64,000 bases of DNA, taken from NCBI GenBank assembly GCA_038030265.1, contig CM075937.1, positions 3,658,001-3,722,000 of the forward strand. The letters are read 5' to 3'. Made by a program: the position numbers and the translations under genes. Source of the stretch: Corythucha ciliata (taxonomy: Eukaryota > Arthropoda > Insecta > Hemiptera > Tingidae). Positions 54,019 through 64,000 of this stretch are shown piece after piece; the stretch's first letter is position 1; every line of letters starts with the position of its first letter. The notes below the pieces were generated by a model. The model was not told the origin of the DNA and made no database searches. It saw only the letters and a program-made list of their open reading frames with translations.

Positions 54019-54590
54019 GTTTGTGACGAGCTGCAGTTTATGACAATCTATTCGTGACAAGCTGTTCGAGGCAAGCTGCAGTTTCTGATAATCTGTTTGT
54101 AACAAGCAGCTGGAGACAAACTGTTTTGTGACATACAGCATGTATCAAACTGTTTGTGCCCAATTGTTTGTGGCAAGCTGTCATGACAAGCTGCGGTTTG
54201 CTATAAGCAGATGGTGACAAACTGTTTATGACAAGCTGTTTGTGGCAAAGTTTTTTTTGACAAGCAGTTGTATCGAGCTGTTTGTGCTCAGGTGTTTGTG
54301 ACTATACTGTTCGTGGCAAGCTGTTTGTTACGTAACAATACTGTTCGTGGCGAGCTGTTTGATACGATGACAAACTGTTTATGACGAGCTGTTCATGACA
54401 AGCTGCATTTTGTCACAATCTATTTGTGACAATGCAGCTGGTGACAATAACTGTTTTTATGACGAGCTGTTTTTTGGCATTTATCGCTGTTTGTGCCAAG
54501 CTCTTTGTGACAAGATGCAGCTGGTGACAAATTGTTTGTCACACGCTGTTTAGTGTGACAATAAGCTGTTTGTGACACGCTGTTAGTTGA
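54019..54590. repeat. Tandem array, type E, right part
   Basis: Continuation of 51487-51741: about 25 modules of GTGACAAGCTGTTTGTG and AAGCAGCTGGTGACAAACTG types. Confidence 0.8.
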
Positions 54591-55385
54591 ACAAGCGGAT
54601 TGTGGGTGGACATATTTTAGTGATTAGTGTTTTTATGGTTAGCGAGCCTGTTGCCGCTAAAGATTGTAGTGATTGGAGCTTGGAGCTCTTAGTAATTCCA
54701 GCTTATTGTACTATAGAACTGTTTCTGGGCAAGGGTTCTTGCTCAGGGCGTTTTTGTGGTTGGAGCAGGGCCGGATCTTACCGAGGGGCTATAGCCCTGG
54801 GCGGCAAAATGTTAGAAATATTTTTAGGCGAGGGAGGGGGATAAGACAAATTGGACCAGAAGAGATGAAGAGAGAATGAAAATAAATGTTTTTTTTTCTC
54901 TCTCTCTCTCTATTTTCCACTCATTTCACAGCCCGTACAAAGAGGGCTCCTCCACGCACCTCCAGGAACGCTCACACGAAGCCGCCGCAGCCTCATAGTG
55001 AATTAGGCAATAGTAGGGTCACGTCGGCGGACCTCCACGCTCCATCTATCAGGGCCCGGAGCGGAAATCTCTACGAGGCCCCTTTATCATCCCTTGTTTG
55101 CCCAAATTGCAGAATTCAAGGACTTGGGTTCATCCAAAAAATAAAATTTCGTGGTTTGGCACTTTTTAAGGACCCATTTCGCGAATTTTGCACTTCCAAA
55201 AACTATATTATGCTTGTTCTGTACCTCTTTCAAACTCAATATGGCTGTGTTGGAGGGGACGCTCTATTATGTCAATCGGGGAAATTACTTTTTTGTTGAG
55301 TAAAACCAGCGAAAAACGGTTCTTAGAGCGAAACATCGTCCGTTTTTCCGAAGCGAAAAATTGGTTAACTGGCAAAAAATTTTCC
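54591..55385. other. Non-coding stretch with transposon-end remnants
   Basis: A CAGGGCCGGATCTTACCGAGG sequence near 54766 looks like a DNA-transposon terminus. A CGCCGCAGCCT...GGCAAT block (about 54975-55012) matches the SINE-like repeat at 39230-39600. No gene. Confidence 0.35.
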
Positions 55386-56170
55386 TGAAATCAACTGTTC
55401 AGACAGTCTCCTCATGAAATTGAAAATTTCCTCATAAAGTAGACAATTTCCTCTTAAAATTAACCATTTCTTCATGGAGTGTACAATATTTCCTTATAAA
55501 ACATACAATTTCCTCATATAATTCACGATTTCCTTATAAAATTGACAATTTCTTATGATATGGTCAATTTCTCCATAAAATTGACAATTCACTCTTAAAT
55601 TGATAATTTTCTCGTATAATCGGTTATTCCTCCTAAAAATAACAATTTTAAAGCCAAAATAAACGACCACCTATTACTGTATTAACAATCATCACCGAAA
55701 GGGCAGTTGCCCATCGAGTAAAATTAATCGGGCAAAATTTATAAGTTCCAAGGGCCAAAAATTAAATTATTGTGGATAAATTACAGTTTCCTTGTGGAAT
55801 TGACAATTTCTGTTTCAAATGGACAATTTTTAATTAAGTTGACAATGCGCTTATAAAAATGTCAATTTGGTATAAAAATGGCAATTTCCTCGTGAAACTG
55901 ACAATTTCGTCCTAAAATTAACGACTCCTAGAAAATTTACGATTTCCTCTTGAAAATAAAAATTTCTAATTCGAATAAACAATTTCCTTACAAAATTGAA
56001 AATTCATTCAGAAAGGGCAATTTTCTCGTTATATTGGCAATTCCTCATACAATAGGTATGTCATTTTCTTAATAAAATTTACTATTTCCTTATCAAACTG
56101 ACGATGTACTCATCAAATTGACACCTTTCAGACTGAAAATTGCCTCATAAAATCAACCATTTTGCTCATA

Positions 56171-56190
56171 AGCTTAAGATGTCTTAAGCT
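56171..56190. repeat. 20-bp palindrome
   Basis: AGCTTAAGATGTCTTAAGCT has 9-bp arms around a 2-nt centre, directly next to the MITE-like insert. Confidence 0.8.
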
Positions 56191-56324
56191 GCTTTTACAT
56201 TTGAGAGTACTCTCGAGAGCTCACCTCGCCAGTCTAAACGGGCCAGAGAGTTTTCGGAAAAGGCATCCTGGCACTCTCAGAGAGTTCAAATCTCGAGAGT
56301 TACTCTCAAGTGTAATTTTACACC
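56191..56324. mobile_element. MITE-like insert in the type D array
   Basis: The ends are inverted: GCTTTTACATTTGAGAGTAC on the left and, reversed, GTAAAATTACACTTGAGAGT on the right; both contain CTCTCGAGA further in. About 134 bp. A clear target duplication is not visible. Confidence 0.6.
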
Positions 56325-56779
56325 ATTATAAAATTGAAAGTTATCTCATGAAACAGACAACTTAGTTATGAAATTGACAATTTTTTCATGAAACTAACGA
56401 GTTTTTTCATAAAATGGATAATTTGTCACCATAGGATGGCTCTTGGCATTTCGCATATTTGTTGCCCTTGATGCAGCATCTCACGTAAATTTTACCTTGA
56501 ATGTGGCCATATTCACGTGAGTGTTTTCCCGGAATGTTGCATTTTGCCGCGGCCCTTCGAAAGAGTTTTTTTCCTCACAATGTGACGTTTCGCTTAAAGT
56601 TTGCCCCTTGGGCGCGACCTTTCGCATAAGTTTTGCCCCCGACGTGGTGGCGTTCAACGTCAATTTTCACCCCCCAGTGAGGCCCATTCGCGAGAGTTTT
56701 TTCCCTTGAATAACTCGGCATTTCGCGTCTCTCGAGAACCTCTGACCCTTGGGCTTCTGAGAAAATGACCCTATAAAAT

Positions 56780-56896
56780 TAGAGGTGATCGATGGGATTT
56801 TGGAGGAGGTTTTGATTATTATTATTATTATTATTTTGCGCAAGTGACCTCGACTCCCCATGGGGCCATCCCCCCACCCCCCTTGGCTCCACCGCT
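56780..56896. mobile_element. hAT-like right end, related to 53887-54010
   Basis: Blocks GACCCT, GGAGG, GGTTTTGATTAT, GCAAGTGACCTCG, GACTCC and a final CACCGCTG recur in order, and an (ATT)n run is inserted. The left end was not found, so this is a fragment. Confidence 0.6.
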
Positions 56897-56915
56897 GTTG
56901 CTGACGATCCCTTAT

Positions 56916-56954
56916 GGGGGCGTTTTTCTCGATATTGGCCAGAAAAACGCCCCC
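56916..56954. repeat. Perfect 14-bp hairpin
   Basis: GGGGGCGTTTTTCT pairs exactly with AGAAAAACGCCCCC across an 11-nt loop. No gene ends nearby, so a terminator role is not supported. Confidence 0.75.
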
Positions 56955-56999
56955 AGAAATGAGCGGTGTACGAACTATTTATTTTGCTCAGCATTAACA

Positions 57000-57880
57000 A
57001 TTTTTTTTTAAATTTTAGCTAGGGACTAGCTCTTTTTCTCAGTTTTAGGCCTCAGATTTGTGTCTTTCAAATTTTTAGCCGCGAGTCAGCGTTGTTACTG
57101 AATTTAAGTCGTGAATTAGCGTTGTTCTCAATTTTATCCGTGAATTAGCTGATTTTTTTTCATTTGTATCCGCGAATTACCGTTTCTCCTAGACTTCATC
57201 CACAAATTATCGGATTTTTCACAATTTTAGTCATTCTTTTCAGTTGGGTCCACGAGATAGGATTGTTGCAAGTTTAGCCGCTAATTAGCAATTTTTGTCC
57301 ATTTCATTAGCGAAATAGCTATTTTCCTCAATTTTCGCTATGGATTAGCGTTTTTCCAGTTTTAGCAGCTAATTAGCCATTCTTCTTAATTTCAGTCGTG
57401 AATTAGCATTTTTCGAACAAATTAGCTGCGAATTATTAGTGACTTTTCACTTTTTTATCCGCGAACGGGCGATTTTTTGAGAATTTGTCGGTTTTATCAA
57501 TTTTAGCCCCGAAGTAGCGTGTTTTTTTCAATTGTATAGCTTCAACGAGGTTTCTTGCCTTTTTATACAGCTTTTTAGCGCTTGCAGAAAACCAAAACCT
57601 GGGCCACGTCTCGCAATTATACCAAAGAAGAGAAAATTAGCGTTTTTTCTTCATTTTAGCCATTAGATAGCATCTATACATCGCGATTCAGCGATTTTTC
57701 TAAAATTTCGGTCTGGATGTTTCATCGAGTTAGCGAATGAACGCTTTTCAACAGTTTTAGCCTCGTATATTAGCGCTTTTTCACAACTTTTTGATGCGTA
57801 CTTGCGCGAATTTACCTCCAGAAGGCCGCGTTTTCTCTCAATTTGAACTTTCAGATTAGCGCTTTTGTGGGCTAAATGGA
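57000..57880 (-). repeat. Degenerate tandem array, type B
   Basis: About 30 modules, TTTTAGCCGCGAATTAGCG with TTTTTCTCAA, reverse orientation relative to 25480-26125. Confidence 0.75.
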
Positions 57881-58109
57881 ATATTCAGCTGTTTGTTGAT
57901 CAGCTGCAACGTTCCACTCTGTTCTGGGTCGGGTGGATTGAACATTTTCGAAAGAAGCCTGTATCGCTGTCCAACCGCACGCCTAAAACTCGTTTTCCCG
58001 GCGTACCTAACCACACATGTGAACATATAGAACCTAAAGATCCGCCTTTTTCCAGCTTAAAGCTTTTCTGGGACGGGGGGAGGGGGGTCTATCGTTACGC
58101 TACTGATTC

Positions 58110-58930
58110 ACAGGCGGAAGTAAGAAAAAGCGCTAAGTGACGGTTAAAACTAAGAAGAAAAATACTTAGCTACTTTGCGGCTAAAGTTTCCTTAAAGCTT
58201 TCACGGATAAAGCACAGAAAATGCGCTAATTATAGGCAAGAAGTATGGAAACGACAATTTTAGGCTTATGAAGGCAAGTTCTTGACTGAAACTGAGAAAA
58301 GGCGCTAATTTATTGCTAATAAAAGCGAAAAAAATCGCTCAATTCAAAGCTAAAAAAGAAAAAGTGCAAATTCGTGGACGAAATTCAGAATAAATGGCTC
58401 GACAGCGTTAGGAAAAACACGAATTTACCGCGAAAATTCAGAAAAAAATCGCTAATTCACGGCTCAAATTAAAAAAAAAATCGCTAGTTAGTGGCTAATT
58501 CACCGATAAAATTAAGAAGAAGCGCTAAAGTAAGGAAATAATTATAATTCACGGTTTAAATGGAGAAAACGTCAAATTCGCGGCTTCTGATGGTTATCCT
58601 GAAACAAAAAATTGCTAATCCACGGCCAAATTCAGAAAAAAAAACTTCGGGTAATTCGCGATGAAAATTAGGGGAAAACTTTTTCGGGGCTGAAATTTAG
58701 GAAAATCTGTCATTTTAGCGGCTAAAATTATTGTAAACGCCATAAATGGCTATTTGAGGGAGGAGAAAATATAGTAAGCCGCGGTGGCCAATTAGCGAAA
58801 AGCGCTAATTTAGGACAAAAATTGGGAAAAATCGCAAATTCGTGGCTAAAATGGAGACAAATCGCTTATTCAGGGCTAAAATGAGGAAAAATAGCTAATC
58901 CGCCGATGAAATTGAGAAGAAGCGCTGTTG
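58110..58930 (+). repeat. Degenerate tandem array, type B, opposite orientation
   Basis: About 28 modules, CGCTAATTCGCGGC with TAAAATTGAGAAAA. Together with 57000-57880 it makes an inverted pair around a 230-bp non-array centre. Confidence 0.75.
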
Positions 58931-59034
58931 AAAAAACGCCCATTCGAGTATCAATCTGAACGGTGACCTCATGGGGCCGCTGGTGAAATGTTCGCCCGGA
59001 GGGGCACATAATGTCTATAAGGCTGGCACTGCTC

Positions 59035-59290
59035 AAGGGCGTAGCCACAGGGGGGGGGGCAGGGGTAGGCAGTTGCCCTCCCCTAGACTCGAAAGCGCAA
59101 ATTTAGTGGGGCAGCTGCCCACCCCTAGGTACATTCTGAAAGCAACATAAATCCTTCAGGATAGTCACTTTCTGTTTCGTCGTCATTACGTTAAAAAAAA
59201 TTAATTTCCAAGATTTTTGTTGCTCACAAAACGAATTTTCCAAGGGTGACATATTAAGACCAATTTTGCGGGTTTTGCGCCCTAAAATAA
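59035..59290. repeat. Dispersed repeat, uninterrupted copy
   Basis: It aligns with 8400-8514 joined to 10402-10580. CTTCAGGATAGTCAC at 59152-59166 is the equivalent of the LTR element's insertion site. Confidence 0.75.
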
Positions 59291-59329
59291 CAAAAAACCC
59301 AATTTTTCAGATTTTGCTTCTCTGAACAA

Positions 59330-60100
59330 AAAAAAGACACCTGAAATCCCCAGCTTAGTGGTAAAATTGCCAGTTTTTGGCAAAATTCACAATTTTAGCC
59401 CCTATTAAAATCTCAATCTCTGTGCTAAAATTGCCATTTTTGCGCGTAATGTCCATTTAAGCGTTGTCGAGGGATTAAGCGTTTCAAGTATGCAAAATGT
59501 TGAATTTATGATTGAGGTATAAGCTCAGTTTAAGGATAAAAGGAAACTTTTAACCCGTATAATGTGGTCAACCCGGCAAAAATAGCCATTTTGAGCTAAA
59601 ATCACCAGTTTTGCAGTGAAAAAATCAGTTACAATTGACGGTTTTAGGGTAAAAACTTCAATTTTAGGTTAAAACTAAAAATGATATAAAACCTTTTGAG
59701 GGAATTCTGACGAAATTATTTTTACGGTAAAATCATCAACATTGCAGTGAAATCTTCAGTTTTGGTGAAATCATTCTCAAGACAGAATCGTTAGGTTTGG
59801 CGTAAAATCATCTGTTTATCGAACAACGCCAGTTTTGCTGTGATATTGTCAGTTTTGAAGTAAAATATCCAGTTTTGAGGTAAAATAATATTTTTTGGGG
59901 GAACCCATAGATAATTTTAGGGTAAAATTATCAGTTTAGGAAAGTTTTTGGAACGAAATCGTATGTTTTGGGATTAAACAGTGAATTTGAGGGTAAAATT
60001 TTAGAGAAATATTCTTAGGAACACTTCAGGTTTGGAGTATCGTCAGTTTTGTGGTAAAATATTGATTTATGAGATTAAACAGTCAAATTTGCAAATTAGA
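59330..60100. repeat. Degenerate tandem array, type C
   Basis: Modules of AAATCATCAGTTTTG and GAGGTAAAAT, as at 11446-12565. Confidence 0.7.
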
Positions 60101-60758
60101 CGACCCTTGTCTTAGGACTTTTCAAGGGATTACTCCCCCCTCACCGCACCACCCTAGTCACCCTGCAGTGAATTCGAGGGAGTTTTTTTTTTTTTTTTTT
60201 TTTGTGAGGTTGGTGAAATCCTTTATGGACTAACAGTGAGGAGCTGCGAGTCTCCTCACCCTTCGTGTCGGACTCACCGGAGGTATACCGACTAAAACAC
60301 CCTTCCTACTGCCTCTTTTACCCAAGTAGCAAAGTTACGTTAATTTTACGTGAAATATTCGACGAGAACTACGTAAATTTTACGTGCATTTCACGTGTCA
60401 TATCGACGTTAAAATCACGTGAAAATGACTCCCTTTTCTGGTAAATATTTCGTAATTTTGATGGGTAATTTTTCGTATATTTCACGTAAATTTTTCGAAT
60501 ACTTTACCGTCAATTTTACGTAAAATACACTGACAAATCTACGAATAATTCACGGTGAATATTGCGCAATATTAGTGGTTAAATGCACGAATATTTAACC
60601 ATTAATTTTACGAAAAATACACCGGCGAATTTACAAATAATTTACAGTGAAATTTTCGCATAATTAGTGATTAAATGTCCGAACATTTAACCATTAATTT
60701 TACGTGAAGTGCACCGGCAAATCTATGAAAAATTCACGGGCAATATGTATCCCTCCAT

Positions 60759-61181
60759 TTAATTGGCTGGTCCTATGGCAACTCTGCTCCGAAAACTTTT
60801 CAGACACCTTGCTGGAATAGACCTAGCGAATGGCAGTACAAAATTAGGCTGATCTTGATATAGCTGTAAAAAATGTATTGTCCAATTCACAGAAGAAAAT
60901 AAATGTGAAACATATTCATACCTATACCAGCAATGATGATCATTTTGTTGTCCCTTCTCTTCAAAATAGCTTATGATATTGGAACCACCGATTTCAAAAT
61001 ATAATTTGATAGTTTTAGTAAGATCGCTTAAACTACGAGGGGTAGTAATGCATGCGAAGTTGTAGCCGTAGAAGCCCACGTTGTCAGTCTTTCCTCGTTG
61101 AGGCGCGTCAAAAACGGACCGGTTTCGGTTGCTCGCCATCATCAGCATATAGACGAAAACTGTCAGGCTCTGCGAATGCAC
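60759..61181 (-). CDS. Unidentified 140-residue open frame inside the zig-zag element
   Basis: A start methionine and 140 residues without a recognised domain; it includes HHCWYRYEYVSHLF and a cluster of aromatic residues. It is by far the longest frame in the element. It may be a remnant of the element's own protein, a captured exon, or chance. I cannot assign a function. Confidence 0.25.
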   Translation of the reverse strand: MHSQSLTVFVYMLMMASNRNRSVFDAPQRGKTDNVGFYGYNFACITTPRSLSDLTKTIKLYFEIGGSNIISYFEEKGQQNDHHCWYRYEYVSHLFSSVNWTIHFLQLYQDQPNFVLPFARSIPARCLKSFRSRVAIGPAN

Positions 61182-61380
61182 ATAAATAATGTTTCACGAT
61201 TATAACTCAAATAAGAGCACGATAAAATGGCTATGATGGCAGGGGTGGCTGGTGCCGCAAAATTTTGGCGAATTCACTTTGGTTTGAGAAACGCTCTGTG
61301 GACACAAAAAAAAATTGTTGTAAAAATCAACCAGAACTACCAGAAGGGTTTCGAGCTGATTCAATTTCTATTGAAATACA

Positions 61381-61470
61381 GCAGTGGTGTCAAACTCAAA
61401 TTCTCGGCGGGCCCTTACTTGGAAATTGTAGGGCCCTGGCGGGCCGCTTGACTTTTAACCCCCCCCCCCT
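61381..61470 (+). repeat. hAT-like terminus remnant
   Basis: CAGTGGTGTCAAACTCAAAT, then GGCGGGCC and GGCGGGCCGC blocks resemble termini of hAT elements. A second such end, CAGGGGTACTCGCGGGCCGC, is at 62170-62190. No target duplication was found. Confidence 0.35.
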
Positions 61471-61699
61471 CCAACCACAAACTAGAATTAGGTACTCGAG
61501 TATAAGGAAGTTTACTAATTAAATAATGAATTTTCAGGACATTTTTTTTTTGTTTCCTGCAGAGCGACCTATTATTTCTTGTCTAGCTCTCCCATAGTTG
61601 TTTAGTAAAATTTTCTCAGCCTCTTTAAATTTTGGGGGTACGGGTCACCTATGTATGGACTTATGGAGTTTGCAGTATTGAAGAAGCGGTTATCGAGAT

Positions 61700-61945
61700 A
61701 GTGGGCCATCACGATACAATTTTACAAGCAATGTCACGAGAAATCTCTTCAAAAACATATGGTCTTAGCGAAAATTAATCACGGAACAGGTGTTTTCAAT
61801 GAAATTGAGCGCGATATTGTAAGAAAAATCGTGTACATTATCATTAAAAACGCCTGTTTCGTGATTAATTTTCATTAGGATCTCATGATTTTGAAGAGAT
61901 TGCTCGCGATATTGCATGGAAAATTGTTTGATATGAATGGGGCTT
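61700..61945. repeat. Imperfect inverted repeat, about 110-bp arms
   Basis: Left blocks (CACGAGAAATCTCTTC, GCGAAAATTAATCACGG, ACAGGTGTTTT) recur reversed on the right (GAAGAGATTGCTCGCG, CGTGATTAATTTTCAT, AAAACGCCTGT). It lies in the centre of the zig-zag element. Confidence 0.7.
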
Positions 61946-63062
61946 TAACCCTCCCTCACAAACCATGTGTTATGCCTCTGTGGATTTTATGCATCATAAC
62001 AAAACGCTTCATTTTTCGAAGGAATAAATTTGTTTGGTTGAGTAGAACCTCAAAGAACCTCATAGAGCTTTTGAACACACTTTGGAGCAGGAGAATTTTT
62101 TCAAATTAATTTTATAGTTACCAGCAACTATCGACAGCCGGTTCCAAAAAATAAAGAAATAAAAATACCCAGGGGTACTCGCGGGCCGCACAAAAGGTGC
62201 TCCCCCCTGCGACCCCTGAAATATAGTCATCACTAGGTACGGTTTGGGGACAAAATCTCTTTTATTCGATATCTTGGAATTCATCAAATATTTGGGCAGG
62301 GTACCCCAGAAATTAGAATTTTCGAGAGGTATATGAACGTGAACGAGTGGCGTGGTTATGAGGGGCGGGGGGAATATTACGGCTCTGGTACACGATCAAT
62401 AATACTGACAATATCAAATGGCAAACACGGAAATGTAAAATACATCGAAAAGTGTACAACTGTGTAAATTCAGCTGTATATACATTACAGAAAATTCCTG
62501 TTAACTGAGGGAAAATACATGTACGTGCAAAAACCGTCAAAACGTTATCGTCAAATTGACGTAAAAATGCGCACGTGTTGGTATTTCACCAGAAATTTAC
62601 GTTAAATTCTGGGAAAATACATACACGTGCAATAACCACAAAAATATTATCGTCAAATTAACGTTAAAATTCACACGTGCCATATTTTATCAAAACTTAA
62701 CGTAAAATTAAGGGAAAATAAATTTAAGTGAAATAACCACTAAAATTTTATTGTCAAATTAACGTTAAAAAACGCACGTGCGTTATTTTACCAAGATTTG
62801 ACGTTAAATTTACGTGAATTACGCACTCGTTTAATTTACGTTCATTAATTCACGTTAATATTTCGTGAAAATAACGAATAATACGTAATTTTCACGGCCA
62901 ACACCAAAAATTAACGTAAATTTCACGTGTTTTTGCTACTTTGGTATAGGACTGCCCCGGGACCACCTTTCAGTATTACTTCAGGACAATCCTTTTATAG
63001 CCCTTGAAGGCCCCACCTAGTCTTCTTCTTATCCACTCATGAAGCCCCCTCCTTTTACTTTT

Positions 63063-63326
63063 TTAATCCCTCTCCCACTCTCTATTCAACTCCTTCGCTT
63101 TGAGAACCGCGCATACATAGGTACTTACGGCATCCCAGCCCTCCGATCGGGCAACGAGCTCGCCCCTGGGGTGCCACCATTTCGAACATACAAAGAATGT
63201 ATGATGGACATCGTCGTCCTCTATGAGGCAGTATCTGCACTGGCCGTCAGTCACTTTCCCTATCCTTGCCAGAAAGGAACGAAAATACCCATGACCAGTT
63301 AGAAACTGTGTCATGTAATACCCCAC
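63063..63326 (-). pseudogene. R1-like LINE C-terminal CCHC segment
   Basis: The frame contains YYMTQFLTGHGYFRSFL followed by CRYCLIEDDDVHHTFFVC, a C-x2-C-x8-H-x4-C knuckle, as at the C-terminus of R1-clade polymerases. One frame away from the upstream coding part. Confidence 0.85.
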
Positions 63327-63390
63327 CTCTCCGTGATTTCTATTGGTCCACCCCTCAACATCAACAATCAGTCTTGCTGTCCACCGCCCT

Positions 63391-64000
63391 CTATCTCTCC
63401 TCGTTCCATCGCGCTTGCCAGAGCTGGATCGACCGTTTTCTCTCTTCTTTCCTTACTGTCCGCGGGTCTTGCTCTCCCTTGCGCAGATATATTCTCCGTT
63501 TCTCACCGGCCAGGATGTCGATCGGCACAACACCCGCTACCACCTGAACAGCAAGACCAGAAACTGTTCTGTATGCACTGCATATCCTTAACGCGCCTCT
63601 CCTTTGAACTGAGTTCAATCTAATCCGGTATTTCTCGCACTCCAGTGCCTCAGCCCAGACCTCAGCCCCATATAGCATTACAGCTTCTGCCGTACTCATT
63701 AGGAGCCTCCTCTTTGCTGGGGATGGACCCTGTACATTGGCCATAAGCCTACTGAGCTTTCCCACTACGATTGCTGCTTTGTCCGCTGCCTTGCTTATGT
63801 GGGCCCAAAATGTGAGCTTTCCATCTAGCATAACTCCAAGGTAATTAATTGCCAGAGCCGCTACTATCTCCTGGCCTTCAATCTTCATTGTTATTCCCCT
63901 TTCTATACGCTTCGAAGTAAAAAGCACGATTTCCGTCTTTTGAACAGCCAGTGACAACGATCTGGACTCCATCCACTCCACCTCATGGCCTGGTTCAACT
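63391..64000 (-). pseudogene. R1-like LINE reverse transcriptase, C-terminal part
   Basis: INYLGVMLDGKLTFWAHI, LSRLMANVQGP, AVMLYGAEVWAEAL and LRICSAYRTVSGLAVQV are diagnostic of the R1/I group thumb and connector. The catalytic FADD box lies beyond the window. The frame closes at about 63391 by a single-base shift; downstream DRGRWTARLI continues in another frame. Confidence 0.88.

Larger units (their letters stand above)
55390..56430. repeat. Degenerate tandem array, type D
   Basis: About 40 modules of 20-28 bp built on ATTTCCTCATAAAATTGACA. It is interrupted by the MITE-like insert at 56191-56324. Confidence 0.75.
60321..62944. mobile_element. DNA transposon with zig-zag termini, TA target duplication
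   Basis: The 2624-bp insert has inverted ends CCCAAGTAGCAAAGTTACGT and, reversed, CCAAAGTAGCAAAAACACGT, flanked by TA (60319-60320 and 62945-62946). The outer 400 bp on each side are a chain of ACGTAAAATT/AATTTTACGT/CACGTGAAAT modules that read much alike on both strands. No known transposase was recognised inside. The superfamily is open; a TA duplication allows Tc1/mariner-type integration. Confidence 0.78.
60183..64000 (-). mobile_element. R1-like non-LTR retrotransposon, runs off the window, split by a DNA transposon
   Basis: The minus strand carries the C-terminal part of a reverse transcriptase (63391-64000) and a CCHC region (63063-63326), then a 3' UTR starting at about 63062. The UTR is interrupted at 62945 and resumes at 60318, ending in a 21-nt poly(A) (T run 60183-60203). 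The distal UTR (GGGTGTTTTAGTCGGT, then CCGACACGAAGGGTGAGGAG) has the look of R1-clade 3' UTRs. One frameshift near 63390 separates the two coding parts. Confidence 0.85.

Noticed and set aside
56916..56954. Hairpin considered as a transcription terminator
   Set aside because: No gene ends nearby and intrinsic terminators of this kind are not used by animal RNA polymerase II.

Overview
This is a window of a repeat-rich animal genome, most likely an arthropod or a related invertebrate. It is not prokaryotic: the one host gene is split by GT-AG introns, and the rest is dominated by Penelope-like, BEL/Pao, Ty3/gypsy, R1-like and RNase H-bearing non-LTR elements, SINEs, MITEs and other DNA transposons. 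I cannot name the species.

The host gene is a type A leucine-rich-repeat GPCR (LGR), a relative of the glycoprotein hormone receptors (FSHR/TSHR) and of the invertebrate GPA2/GPB5 receptor LGR1. It lies on the + strand from 20931 to 50593. I can place 15 coding exons: a Cys-cluster cap, seven phase-2 LRR exons, the last LRR plus hinge, then the seven-helix domain and a tail ending in T-T-V. About 703 codons join in frame. The exon carrying the signal peptide was not found. Intron 2 is about 19.9 kb and intron 5 about 4.5 kb; both are packed with repeats.

Upstream (1-20930): mostly non-coding DNA with fold-back elements (6591-6981, 7277-7438), a young non-autonomous LTR retrotransposon (8515-10401) inside an older dispersed repeat, a frameshifted Penelope-like element (12686-14662) carrying a nested MITE, a second copy of that MITE (15122-15306), and an internally deleted BEL/Pao element (16420-19647).

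Intron 2: an RNase H-bearing LINE (26379-28277), a Ty3/gypsy element (28419-32267) inserted into the coding sequence of an unidentified protein, a SINE with a 12-bp target duplication (37495-37710), a truncated LINE tail with a 17-bp duplication, and a 1.2-kb inverted repeat. Intron 5: a 705-bp hairpin built of short TTTGTTTAGCC-type modules.

Downstream (50594-64000): a hAT-like element (51742-54010) that interrupts a tandem array and has a perfect 8-bp target duplication, further arrays, and an R1-like LINE (60183 to the window end) whose 3' UTR is split by a 2.6-kb DNA transposon with zig-zag termini.

About a fifth of the window is very degenerate tandem arrays with units of roughly 20-40 bp, in both orientations. 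Several array types share a core and look like diverged descendants of one minisatellite superfamily. This is the most unusual signal in the window.
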